Positions 1-7,114 of a stretch of 23,603 nt of DNA are shown piece after piece (within the stretch, counting starts at the first letter, position 1; every line of letters begins with the position of its first letter). Below the pieces are notes generated by a model. It was not told where the DNA came from. It ran no database searches and saw nothing but the letters and a program-made list of their open reading frames with translations. Both the position numbers and the translations under genes were made by a program. The DNA is from JAWXBM01 sp034440115 (GTDB lineage Bacteria; Pseudomonadota; Gammaproteobacteria; Xanthomonadales; SZUA-36): positions 1-23,603 of the forward strand of contig JAWXBM010000031.1 in the NCBI GenBank assembly GCA_034440115.1. Direction: 5' to 3'.

Positions 1-595
1 CAGTGGGACAAAGTTCTTCAGCTCCGCCTGCCAGCATCACATCCTGCAGGCCATGGCGAATGGCTTCGTAGGCGTAACCAATACCCATGGAGCCTGAGGT
101 ACAGGCCGTTGAGGTGGGGATAATGCGCCCTTGCAGGCCGAAAAACACGCCGATATTGACCGCGGCGGTGTGGCCCATCATGCGAATGTAGGTAGTGGCC
201 GTAATGCCATCCAGGGTTTGGTTGATCAGCATATTGCCGAACTCGGCAACGGCTGGCGGGCTGCCAGTGGATGAACCGTAGGAAACCCCGGTACGTCCCG
301 ACTGCAGGATCGGATCGTCCAGCAACGCCGAAGCTTTCAGGGCTTTTTCACTGGCCACGGTAGCGAGTTGTGCCACTCTGCCCATGCCGCGAATGCGCCT
401 ACGGGTGAAACTGGCCGGTAGCTCAAAGTTGTTGATGGGCGCTGCCAGTTGGGTATTGAGGCCACGATAAACCTGCCAGTCTGGCATATGCTGTACACAA
501 TTCTTGAGGCTCCTGAGACTTTTCTCGGCCTCGGGCCAATCATTGCCCAGCGCCGAGACCGCACCAGCCCCCGTCACCACCACCCGATGTATCAA
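1..595 (-). CDS. Beta-ketoacyl-ACP synthase (aryl polyene ketosynthase), 3' end outside window
   Basis: This is the N-terminal half (about 198 residues) of a FabF-like condensing enzyme that extends an ACP-bound chain with malonyl-ACP. The N-terminus reads RVVVTGAG, as in KAS II-type enzymes. The nucleophilic cysteine lies in STACTSGS, followed by the helix GIGYAYEAIRHG and then LAGGAEE. The histidines lie beyond the left edge, so activity cannot be judged. There is no ATG near the conserved start. A TTG at 595 overlaps the stop of the ketoreductase (TTGA); GTG codons at 583, 580 and 577 are alternatives. It is the last visible gene of the leftward operon and most resembles ApeO/ApeR of aryl polyene loci; which one cannot be told from half a protein. 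Confidence 0.9.
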   Translation of the reverse strand, partial: MIHRVVVTGAGAVSALGNDWPEAEKSLRSLKNCVQHMPDWQVYRGLNTQLAAPINNFELPASFTRRRIRGMGRVAQLATVASEKALKASALLDDPILQSGRTGVSYGSSTGSPPAVAEFGNMLINQTLDGITATTYIRMMGHTAAVNIGVFFGLQGRIIPTSTACTSGSMGIGYAYEAIRHGLQDVMLAGGAEELCPT

Positions 596-1338
596 ATCAG
601 CCCCCCGTTGATCGAAAAAACCTGCCGCGTGATGTAAGCAGCATCCGGCGAAAACAAGAATGCAACCAGGGCCGCCACCTCTTCCGGCTTGCCCATTCTG
701 CCCAAGGGTATGGCTTTGACCATTTCTTGTAGCCTGGGATCGTCGGTCATTTCTGACTCGATCAAGCCAGGCGCCACGCAATTGACGGTGATCTTGCGCT
801 TGGCCAGCTCAATGGCCAGCGATTTGGTGGCGGCAATGATACCCGCTTTGGAAGCACTGTAATTAGTCTGGCCACGATTGCCCATCACTCCCGACACGGA
901 CGATATGGTGACGATACGACCCGGCGCACGACGCCGGATCATGGGCATCATGATGGGCTGCAGCACGTTGTAAAAGCCGTTCAGATTCACCTCGATGACC
1001 TGCTTCCAGTCCGTTTCGGACAGCATGGGAAAAGCGGCATCACGCGTCATGCCGGCATTGCAGACCACGCCAAAATAAGCTTCATGTTGCTCCAGGTCAT
1101 GCTCCAGTGCTTGTCTGCAGGCGCTCGTGTCACTGATATCGAACTGCAGCAAACGACCGTCACTGCCGGCAGCCCGGATGGTTTGCAGTGTTTTTTCCGC
1201 CTCGCCCGGGTTGGAATTGTAGTGCACAACAATTTGGTAACCCTGTTCGGCCAACCGCACGGCGATGGCACGGCCAATGCCAGAACTGGCGCCGGTCACC
1301 AAAACCGTTTCATTCAATTCAGGCTTCTGGTCAGTCAT
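592..1338 (-). CDS. apeQ: 3-oxoacyl-ACP reductase (FabG/ApeQ-like SDR)
   Basis: This 248-residue classical short-chain dehydrogenase probably reduces the beta-keto group after each polyene extension, using NADPH. It has the cofactor loop TGASSGIG (15-22), CNAG (93-96), N120, and the catalytic S147, Y160 and K164 in the order expected for FabG. The length is typical. The C-terminus INGGLI resembles the FabG end (normally NGGMYM). The ATG at 1338 overlaps the end of the upstream dehydratase by 8 bases, and its own stop overlaps the following ketosynthase. The SDR identity is certain. The role in polyene synthesis rather than general fatty acid synthesis rests on the two dehydratases and two ketosynthases around it. 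Confidence 0.93.
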   Translation of the reverse strand: MTDQKPELNETVLVTGASSGIGRAIAVRLAEQGYQIVVHYNSNPGEAEKTLQTIRAAGSDGRLLQFDISDTSACRQALEHDLEQHEAYFGVVCNAGMTRDAAFPMLSETDWKQVIEVNLNGFYNVLQPIMMPMIRRRAPGRIVTISSVSGVMGNRGQTNYSASKAGIIAATKSLAIELAKRKITVNCVAPGLIESEMTDDPRLQEMVKAIPLGRMGKPEEVAALVAFLFSPDAAYITRQVFSINGGLI

Positions 1339-1831
1339 TCAGGAAACCTGGTTGCTGTGCAAATTCTTTCTCATAAACCGCCAACCTGCAGGCGGCGATT
1401 TCCTTACCCTGATGCAGCATTCGACAGTCAAAAGACGCCATACCTTGTTCGTCACGCAACAACTCCTGGCACTCCACCTGGTAAGTCTCTCCCGGTAGTA
1501 ACCAATCTACCGAGGAATGAAACTGACGGGTTCCCAGTAACAAGCCGATGGGCGGAGCTTTGCCCTGAACACGGGCCCTCGCACCGGCATGTGCGGCAAT
1601 GCATTGTGCCATGCACTCGATTCCGGCATAGGCGGGAACACCTTGTCCCATAACCATCAGTGCACATTCCGCATTGACAGTCCATTCACAGGCCGCGCCC
1701 TGCTCATCGATACGGCTTAATCGATCCAGTAATAACATGCTGCCACGGTGATGCACCAGCGGCGCCACCGCCATACCGGCCAGGCAGGACAGGTCGGCGC
1801 ATCCATCCGGGGAGGCCTCCAATCCGATCAT
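1331..1831 (-). CDS. apeP: ApeP-like hotdog 3-hydroxyacyl-ACP dehydratase
   Basis: This is a hotdog-fold protein of about 166 residues, resembling the ApeP dehydratase of aryl polyene clusters. In Xenorhabdus ApeP works with ApeI to remove water from 3-hydroxyacyl-ACP and leave the conjugated double bonds. Visible marks are HHRGSMLLLDRL, where family members often have PHR-x-x-M-LLLD, and the helix motif GIECMAQ. I place the start at the ATG at 1831, four bases after the thioesterase stop. A TTG at 1843, overlapping that stop by eight bases, would add four residues. The end overlaps the ketoreductase start. The window has a second, FabA/FabZ-like dehydratase, matching the two-dehydratase arrangement of known systems. 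Confidence 0.85.
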   Translation of the reverse strand: MIGLEASPDGCADLSCLAGMAVAPLVHHRGSMLLLDRLSRIDEQGAACEWTVNAECALMVMGQGVPAYAGIECMAQCIAAHAGARARVQGKAPPIGLLLGTRQFHSSVDWLLPGETYQVECQELLRDEQGMASFDCRMLHQGKEIAACRLAVYEKEFAQQPGFLND

Positions 1832-1835
1832 CGTC

Positions 1836-2282
1836 CTAATCAACCCTGACCATGCCGGCCATCTTGTGGGTGACTTTGTCCTGCAACTCCATCGGACAAC
1901 CGAGCTGCAGGCTCCAGTCCTTTGCTGTCACGGCGACCTGCACGGTTTTGCCGCGGGTGCAGTCTTCGCCCGCTGCATCCACGATGGTGTATTGCACCAC
2001 CACGCGCAGTTCCCATTCCTTCAATACTGCGGTAATGCGGTAAGACTGGCCCAGCCGCAGCGGGCGCACATAACGGACCTGCGCATCAACCACTGGAAAG
2101 ACGTAACCGGAACTGCGCATTTCCGGATAGCTGTAATCAAGCTGTTCCATCAGGGCCTCCCTGGCGCGTTCAAAATACTTGAAATAACGACCATGCCAAA
2201 CCACCCCCGTTGGGTCCATGTCATGAAAAGGGATTTTCAGGTCAACCGAAGCCGACAGGTGGGCAGGCACAGTGGTGGTCAT
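1836..2282 (-). CDS. 4HBT-family acyl-CoA/ACP thioesterase
   Basis: This hotdog thioesterase of about 148 residues probably releases or proofreads acyl chains; the ApeK proteins of aryl polyene loci are of this kind. The 4-hydroxybenzoyl-CoA thioesterase signature is clear: FHDMDPTGVVWHGRYFKYFE, with the aspartate of the DxTGVV element as catalytic candidate. The frame is open to 2327, but the ATG at 2282 shares ATGA with the acyltransferase stop and gives the usual family length. I therefore reject the longer form, whose extra residues are lysine- and arginine-rich and would overlap the neighbour by 49 bases. Whether its substrate is the finished polyene or a mis-primed ACP is unknown. Confidence 0.87.
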   Translation of the reverse strand: MTTTVPAHLSASVDLKIPFHDMDPTGVVWHGRYFKYFERAREALMEQLDYSYPEMRSSGYVFPVVDAQVRYVRPLRLGQSYRITAVLKEWELRVVVQYTIVDAAGEDCTRGKTVQVAVTAKDWSLQLGCPMELQDKVTHKMAGMVRVD

Positions 2283-3235
2283 GGTTTTTCCGGATGCTTT
2301 TCGGGTGCGTCCGCTTGCTTTTCCCAAAAATCAAAAAAGTTGTACCACTGCAAAGGCGCTTGCACGACTTGCTTTTCAAGCGCGGTGGCATATCGTTGCA
2401 TGTACTTCTGCAGATCGGCTTCCTTATCCCCCACAGGCAGGCTGATGCGTTCTGCAAACTGCTCAAATCCGAGCTGGTGTTGACCGGCTTTTTTATAACA
2501 GTGCAACAGGTAAACCGGGCAGCGCAACACGCTGGCCATCACCATAGGTCCGATGGGAAAATTGGCCGGATCAGACAGGAAGCTCGCCTGGATAACCCGC
2601 CGTGAACCGCCAATCGGAACGCGATCACCCGCCATGACGACCCACTCGCCCCGGTCCACTCTTTCCTTCAGCAGCAAGGTCAGTGGCAGATCAAACTCTG
2701 TCACCTGGATCAGGTTCATGCGCGAATCAGGTTCTGCCTGTGCCATCAGCTGGGCAAACTTGCTGTTATGCAGATCATGCAGCAATACATTCAGAATCAG
2801 GCCGGGGTGGCGACGTGATATCCCGCGCGAATACTCCAGGTTGCCAAGATGTGAACCAATGGCCAGGCAGCCGCGCCGACTCTCCACCATGTCGAACAAA
2901 TGCGCCTGCTCGGTGGCATCCATGGCTATAGTCGGCATATCGCCCTTCCAGGCCTGGTATTTCTCCAGCAGTGAACGGCCAAAACCCAGAAAATGCCGAT
3001 AGGACAGAAACCATAAGGGGCCACGCGGCAAACAGTCGGGTGCATAACGCCGCATTCGCCGCAAATAATCCAGCGAAACCCGGCGAGCTTCGGTACGCAG
3101 CAGAAAGTAATAAATCATCACCGGAACCAGCACGATATTGAACACCGTCAGGCCAAGTCGCTGGTAAATCCACACCATGAAACGCATGCCGCCCAGCGCT
3201 CCCGCTTCACGGATGTCTGACCAATGCTGTGTCAT
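2279..3235 (-). CDS. LpxL/HtrB-like lipid acyltransferase
   Basis: This 318-residue protein resembles lipid A lauroyl/myristoyl acyltransferases. One hydrophobic segment lies near residues 28-46. The LPLAT catalytic motif HxxNxE appears as H129-L-G-N132-L-E134, and a downstream GDRVP resembles the second family motif. In aryl polyene loci this family is thought to help join the polyene or a fatty acyl chain to the lipid anchor at the inner membrane. It follows the glycosyltransferase by 22 bases and shares ATGA with the thioesterase start. In some related loci the two activities sit in one polypeptide; here they are separate genes. The natural acceptor is not known. Confidence 0.86.
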   Translation of the reverse strand: MTQHWSDIREAGALGGMRFMVWIYQRLGLTVFNIVLVPVMIYYFLLRTEARRVSLDYLRRMRRYAPDCLPRGPLWFLSYRHFLGFGRSLLEKYQAWKGDMPTIAMDATEQAHLFDMVESRRGCLAIGSHLGNLEYSRGISRRHPGLILNVLLHDLHNSKFAQLMAQAEPDSRMNLIQVTEFDLPLTLLLKERVDRGEWVVMAGDRVPIGGSRRVIQASFLSDPANFPIGPMVMASVLRCPVYLLHCYKKAGQHQLGFEQFAERISLPVGDKEADLQKYMQRYATALEKQVVQAPLQWYNFFDFWEKQADAPEKHPEKP

Positions 3236-3257
3236 TTGTTTGCAGGCTTCCGGCTGT

Positions 3258-4007
3258 TCATTTGAATTTGCGCGCCAGCAACTGCGGCAGGCGCACCAGC
3301 ATGCCGCAAATCAAACGGACATGCATCCAGCCAATTTCCAGGTTGTCGCGAACATAATGGAAATGAGAACGACCACCCTGTGGGTAATTCACTTTGACCG
3401 GGATGTAGCGCAAGCCAATACCGTCCCAACAGGCGCGCACCAGAATTTCAGGATCAAATGCCATGCGTCTACCCGGTTGGCTGCTGTCGATTATCGCCAG
3501 GATGGGTTGTAGAGGATAGGCCCGAAAACCACATAAGGCATCCTTGATTTCACGACTGAGGGTTTCCAGCCAGCATAAGTACAAAGTAATGTAACGTGCA
3601 TAGTAACGCAGCCGGGAGATATCGGGCCCAAAGCTTGGCAAGCCACAAATCAACTCATCGGGGCGTTCTTTTACAGCCTGCAATAAACGCGGCAAGCTCT
3701 GCACATCGTGCTGCCCATCGGCGTCGACCTGCAGGGCGTGGGTAAATCCCACGTCGTGGGCGGTGCGCAAGCCAGACATGACAGCGCCTCCTTTACCCTG
3801 GTTTCGTTCGTGCAGCACCAACATGGCATTCGGGGCTTGCTCACGTAGCATGGCTTGCAGCTTTTCTGTTTCGATGGCCGGGCTGGCGTCATCAACCACG
3901 ATCAACTTCAAGCCGGTGCGCACAAAACCGGGCAGCGCCAGCCGCAACTGTTCGACATGGTCGTAATGAGGAATCACCAGGCAACATCTCACCGCATCAT
4001 TTGGCAT
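3258..4007 (-). CDS. Family 2 glycosyltransferase
   Basis: This is a GT-A fold glycosyltransferase of about 249 residues. The nucleotide-sugar site is marked by CCLVIPHYDH near the N-terminus, then VVDDAS, GKGGAVMSGL, and the metal-binding region ALQVDADGQHD. There is no multi-span membrane anchor, but hydrophobic and basic stretches suggest peripheral association. It probably adds a sugar to the lipid head group that carries the pigment. The frame runs upstream to an ATG at 4064, but the GT fold begins just after the ATG at 4007. That start overlaps the ApeI stop by 11 bases, like the other tight joins in this operon. Sugar donor and acceptor cannot be inferred. Confidence 0.87.
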   Translation of the reverse strand: MPNDAVRCCLVIPHYDHVEQLRLALPGFVRTGLKLIVVDDASPAIETEKLQAMLREQAPNAMLVLHERNQGKGGAVMSGLRTAHDVGFTHALQVDADGQHDVQSLPRLLQAVKERPDELICGLPSFGPDISRLRYYARYITLYLCWLETLSREIKDALCGFRAYPLQPILAIIDSSQPGRRMAFDPEILVRACWDGIGLRYIPVKVNYPQGGRSHFHYVRDNLEIGWMHVRLICGMLVRLPQLLARKFK

Positions 4008-4446
4008 AACGCAATCTGCCCTGAGCATGAACCTGAGCATGAAGCTCAGCCTGATCGGGCTCATTCAAAGCGCTGCAAAATTTGAAACTCAGCTCATGCC
4101 CTGACAATGCGGACAGCTCCAGCTCGAGCCTTCCAGGGGGTATGAAAATATTGCGAAACTTAAGCTGCTTGATTTCAATCGGACTGGCTGACTTGCCCAT
4201 AAAAACCTGTGCAAATTGCACCGCCCAATGCACCTGCATGATGCCCGGCAATATGGGCTGATGCGGAAAGTGGCCTGCAAACACCGGCCAATCTGATTCC
4301 ACATTCAGCAGAAAAACCTGTCGAGAGTCTTGCTTATGCCAGTGACAAATCGCCGCAAACTCGGGCGTTGCGGGCAGTTTGTAGCTCTGCAGCTCATCTG
4401 TCAGCGACGTTTCGCGACTGCTTCCTGTGCCTGGGCCTACTGGCAT
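3997..4446 (-). CDS. apeI: ApeI-like FabA/FabZ dehydratase
   Basis: This 149-residue hotdog dehydratase has the active-site signature GHFPHQPILPG with the catalytic histidine at about residue 59, followed by MQVHWAVQFA. The shape matches ApeI of aryl polyene loci. It would remove water from the 3-hydroxyacyl-ACP intermediate, with ApeP. The start at 4446 is 14 bases after the membrane-protein stop, and the first 15 or so residues look unstructured. The last codons overlap the glycosyltransferase start. A FabZ housekeeping role is unlikely because the protein lies in the middle of a co-transcribed pigment operon. Confidence 0.88.
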   Translation of the reverse strand: MPVGPGTGSSRETSLTDELQSYKLPATPEFAAICHWHKQDSRQVFLLNVESDWPVFAGHFPHQPILPGIMQVHWAVQFAQVFMGKSASPIEIKQLKFRNIFIPPGRLELELSALSGHELSFKFCSALNEPDQAELHAQVHAQGRLRYAK

Positions 4447-4460
4447 ATCGTCTCAGTCAT

Positions 4461-5021
4461 TCAAATGCCCCGGTGCTTTTTATACTGGATTCGAAACAGC
4501 CATTCGATGGCAATCATCATGGCCACCAATAAATAGGCAATCAGGCCGTTATACAAGGTCCAGGTGGCCAGCGGCTGGGTGGTTGTCCAGGCCGCGACAG
4601 CAGCATTCAGCAGGAAGAATCCCGCCCACACCGCAGTGAGACGGCTGAGGTAAGACGGACCATAAACGCTGATCTTTACCCCCCGGGCGCGTACCAACCT
4701 GAGCAAAATGGATTCCTCATTGCGCAAGGAGCTGACAAATACTGCAAACAGCACCAGGTTGACCATAACCGGGTAGAACAACAGGAATTTCTCACTGCGT
4801 AACAGGGTTGCGATCAGCGCATAAACCAGGAAAACCAGCAAAATGGGCCATTGCAGACGCCGCTCCTGTGCCCGCAACACCCCAAAGCGCAGCGCCAACA
4901 ACACCATCAGGAGCAGCCCGATAAAACTGGGCGGAACGGTTTGTATGCCCACATAGACAATGAACGGATAGGCCACTAAAACCAGTGTAATCAAGACCTT
5001 GATTAAAACCGACAGTTTCAT
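4461..5021 (-). CDS. ApeG-like integral membrane protein (COG4648 type)
   Basis: This is a 186-residue inner-membrane protein with about six hydrophobic helices (roughly residues 5-23, 30-46, 57-72, 80-97, 130-147 and 155-175). There is a polar stretch with basic residues in the middle (RLVRARGVKI). Proteins of this kind recur between the ACP and the ApeI dehydratase in aryl polyene loci and have no established activity. A scaffold or lipid-handling role is a guess. The ATG at 5021 shares ATGA with the ACP stop, so the two genes are probably translationally coupled. Confidence 0.78.
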   Translation of the reverse strand: MKLSVLIKVLITLVLVAYPFIVYVGIQTVPPSFIGLLLMVLLALRFGVLRAQERRLQWPILLVFLVYALIATLLRSEKFLLFYPVMVNLVLFAVFVSSLRNEESILLRLVRARGVKISVYGPSYLSRLTAVWAGFFLLNAAVAAWTTTQPLATWTLYNGLIAYLLVAMMIAIEWLFRIQYKKHRGI

Positions 5022-5254
5022 AGATCGGCTAGTTTATTCAACACATCCTGTATCGTCCTGACATCCTGAAAATCTTCCGGCGGAATTCTCTTGCCGGTAA
5101 GTTCTTTGACCCGTACCAGTAAATCGACAGCATCAATGCTGTCAATTTCAAGCTCTTCGTAGAGCAGGACATTCGGATTAATGCGGCTCTCGTCGATTTC
5201 AAATTGTTCTACCAGGACTTTCTTAATTTCCAGATAAATCTGCTGTTTGTCCAT
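5018..5254 (-). CDS. Acyl carrier protein
   Basis: This 78-residue acidic carrier protein has the 4'-phosphopantetheine attachment serine in LEIDSIDAVDLL (S39). It is one of two ACPs in the locus, in the position of ApeE/ApeF. It probably carries the growing chain in the cytoplasm and needs the phosphopantetheinyl transferase encoded at 6324-7112. It is the first gene of the leftward operon, with 176 bases separating it from the PlsC-like gene upstream, so an operon promoter should lie there. No strong Shine-Dalgarno is seen close to the ATG. The closest purine run is GGGGAAAG, rather far upstream. Confidence 0.94.
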   Translation of the reverse strand: MDKQQIYLEIKKVLVEQFEIDESRINPNVLLYEELEIDSIDAVDLLVRVKELTGKRIPPEDFQDVRTIQDVLNKLADL

Positions 5255-5430
5255 AGTTGATTAGCCATGCCCCGCTTTCCCCGTTATTGTGATTATGCGT
5301 AAAATTTACTGACGGCGGGCGTCATCCGGGGTTGATTTGCACCCCGCCATGCCGAAGTTTAGCAGCACCTACCTCAAATGATTACCCTCCGATCCAAAAG
5401 CTCGCTGATTGCGGCCCGCCAGACCGGCGC
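5255..5430. promoter_or_regulatory. Intergenic region upstream of the leftward pigment operon
   Basis: This 176-base gap lies between the PlsC-like gene's stop and the ACP start. Both genes point left, so it must hold the ACP operon's promoter unless transcription continues from the PlsC gene. On the minus strand an AT-rich tract (GTAAATTTTACGCATAATC) lies about 50-70 bases before the ACP ATG and could supply a -10 element, but no convincing -35 is visible. I see no strong terminator hairpin with a T-run. Confidence 0.3.
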
Positions 5431-6222
5431 TCAATGATCCAGGGCGTGTTCAAAAAGCTCTTCCAGTTGTTGGCTCAACTCACGTATCCCCTGCCGGGAA
5501 TTGACATTCTCTTCAGGCAGATGCGGCGGGCGAAATGGCGGCAACACCTCTAGCACCCAATGGGGCCGGGTTCGGGGTATGTGATACCACGGTTCTCCCT
5601 TGGTCAGGGTTGTTGGAGCACATTGAATGACGATGGGCAAAATGGTCGCGCCTGATCGGCTTGCCACGGCCGCCGCACCCAGTTTGAATTGCAGTGGCTG
5701 GCCCGGTACCGTGCGGGTGGCTTCCGGAAACAACACCAGATTGGCGCCCTGTTTCAAGCGATCGGTGCAGGTCGCCAACAATTCCAGCAAGTGCTCATTG
5801 GAAATGTAATTGGCAGCGGAAGCGGTGCTGCGCATGAAAAAATTACGCGTAACCGCCGACTTGACGACACATTCCGCTTGCGGGAAAAACGAAATCAGGA
5901 ATACCACATCAATCAAGGACGGGTGATTGGCAATAATCAGCGTGCCGGTATTATTCTGCAAACGTTCCGCGTGGCGCACTTCATAGCTCAAAACACCGAG
6001 ATTTTTCATCAGGAAAATAAACAGGGAAAAGCCGCCGCCTATGCACCGGCGACTGATGATTTGCCGTTTGAGCTCATTCTTCTGCAGCGCAAACAACAGC
6101 GGAATCACCAGCAAACTGAGCACTACGCCACCCAGACCGAAAATCAAAAAGCAGATGGCGGTGCCAATCAGGCGCCAAACCCGTCCGACTTTGCTGGCCA
6201 GATTGTTCAACACCGGCGACAC
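5431..6222 (-). CDS. PlsC-like 1-acylglycerol-3-phosphate-type acyltransferase
   Basis: This 263-residue membrane acyltransferase has a hydrophobic N-terminus (about residues 18-46). The HX4D motif is NH100-PSLI-D105, and the acceptor-binding motif is FPEATRTVPG (165-174). It probably acylates a glycerol-phosphate-like or other head group, giving the lipid part of the pigment; aryl polyene loci commonly contain such a gene beside the ACPs (ApeD-like position). No ATG lies near the natural N-terminus. The frame opens after a TAA at 6253-6255, and the first possible start is the GTG at 6222; a second GTG follows at 6213. The gene is divergent from the phosphopantetheinyl transferase and transcribed toward the ACP operon. 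Confidence 0.87.
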   Translation of the reverse strand: MSPVLNNLASKVGRVWRLIGTAICFLIFGLGGVVLSLLVIPLLFALQKNELKRQIISRRCIGGGFSLFIFLMKNLGVLSYEVRHAERLQNNTGTLIIANHPSLIDVVFLISFFPQAECVVKSAVTRNFFMRSTASAANYISNEHLLELLATCTDRLKQGANLVLFPEATRTVPGQPLQFKLGAAAVASRSGATILPIVIQCAPTTLTKGEPWYHIPRTRPHWVLEVLPPFRPPHLPEENVNSRQGIRELSQQLEELFEHALDH

Positions 6223-6323
6223 TTGTCTTTGGCGAAGAGCAGCATCAAAGAATTATCCACCCTCTCGACCAAAACCGCTATTCTAGTTGCCAGCCAACAG
6301 ATTGATTGGCGTTTGTGATTTTC
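6223..6323. promoter_or_regulatory. Divergent intergenic region between PlsC-like and PPTase genes
   Basis: A head-to-head gap of about 100 bases should contain promoters for both the leftward acyltransferase and the rightward PPTase-ketosynthase-halogenase operon. A TATTCT at 6279-6284 is a possible -10 for the rightward direction, but no good -35 stands 16-18 bases before it. The assignment rests on gene orientation, not on recognised boxes. Confidence 0.35.
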
Positions 6324-7112
6324 ATGCACCGAAATTCAGCAGCTATCAAGTATTCCGCATCGCCCGCAAACCCGGTAGCGATAGACGGGTTGATCGAGAT
6401 ATTCGATGTTAATGCCCTTGATTCGTTAGTGACCCGCAGGACGGCTGGAACAGACCAGCCCCACACCTACCTGATTTATGGTCACAGCGAAGTTGTGCTG
6501 CCGGCTGCAGTGCAACAGCGCTCTGAACAGTCGCTATCCTGTCGCTGGCTAATGCTGCAGTTGTTGCAGCTCTTGCACCCCACCGTACACCATGCCTGGT
6601 CGATCAGTTATAACTCGACTGGCGCACCCCGATTGTTCGTTGACGGAATCCAGTCTCAATACCAGCTCAGTTTCAGCCACAGCCGAAATCACTATGCAGC
6701 CGCGTTATCAACCATTGCCGGTGTGGCGGTAGATATAGAATGCTGCGGCTCGCAGCGGAACTATGTAGCCTTGGGTGAGTATCTGGGTTGGAAACTGGAG
6801 GATGTCAGCGAGCCCGGCTTTCTGGCTCGTTGGACCCTTTGGGAAGCCTGCGCCAAGATCTCTGCGCAAAGTGTGCTGAGTGAGCGGATCAGCGCTTTTG
6901 AGCAGTTACAGCACAGTGCGCGCCCCAATCAATTGATCCAGGCGGATGCCTGGCATGCCTTGCAACTACCGTTACAAGACCGGGCCATGCTTTGCCTGCT
7001 GCTGGCACATCCGCAACGCTCTGCGCTGGGCTTCCGGGCCGCTGACCTGGTCGGTATTCAAGCCAGCGAGCTACCCCTTTCCAACCATTACAGAAGAGCA
7101 GCGGGCCATTGA
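6324..7112 (+). CDS. Sfp-type 4'-phosphopantetheinyl transferase
   Basis: This protein of about 262 residues probably converts the two apo-ACPs to holo form with coenzyme A. The family motifs are visible: LSFSHSRNHY before the first acidic motif, then GVAVDIE (about residues 133-139), where the Asp and Glu bind magnesium, and WTLWEACAK (about 170-178), equivalent to the WxxKEAxxK helix, with W in place of the first K. Length and order fit an Sfp-type enzyme. I chose the ATG at 6324; a TTG at 6306 would add six residues. It opens a rightward operon, and its stop is two bases before the ketosynthase ATG. Sequence similarity is modest, so the call leans on motif order and context. Confidence 0.84.
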   Translation: MHRNSAAIKYSASPANPVAIDGLIEIFDVNALDSLVTRRTAGTDQPHTYLIYGHSEVVLPAAVQQRSEQSLSCRWLMLQLLQLLHPTVHHAWSISYNSTGAPRLFVDGIQSQYQLSFSHSRNHYAAALSTIAGVAVDIECCGSQRNYVALGEYLGWKLEDVSEPGFLARWTLWEACAKISAQSVLSERISAFEQLQHSARPNQLIQADAWHALQLPLQDRAMLCLLLAHPQRSALGFRAADLVGIQASELPLSNHYRRAAGH

Positions 7113-7114
7113 AA

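Noticed and set aside
1084..1653. Open frame of 189 codons on the plus strand
   Set aside because: It lies opposite the ketoreductase and dehydratase genes, has no recognisable motif and no ribosome site. It is a shadow of the real genes.
1836..2327. Longer thioesterase starting at 2327
   Set aside because: The extra residues are basic and not part of the hotdog fold, and the overlap with the acyltransferase would be 49 bases. The ATG at 2282 makes the usual ATGA join.
3258..4064. Longer glycosyltransferase starting at 4064
   Set aside because: The added residues lie over the ApeI coding end and come before the first strand of the GT fold, so the ATG at 4007 is preferred.
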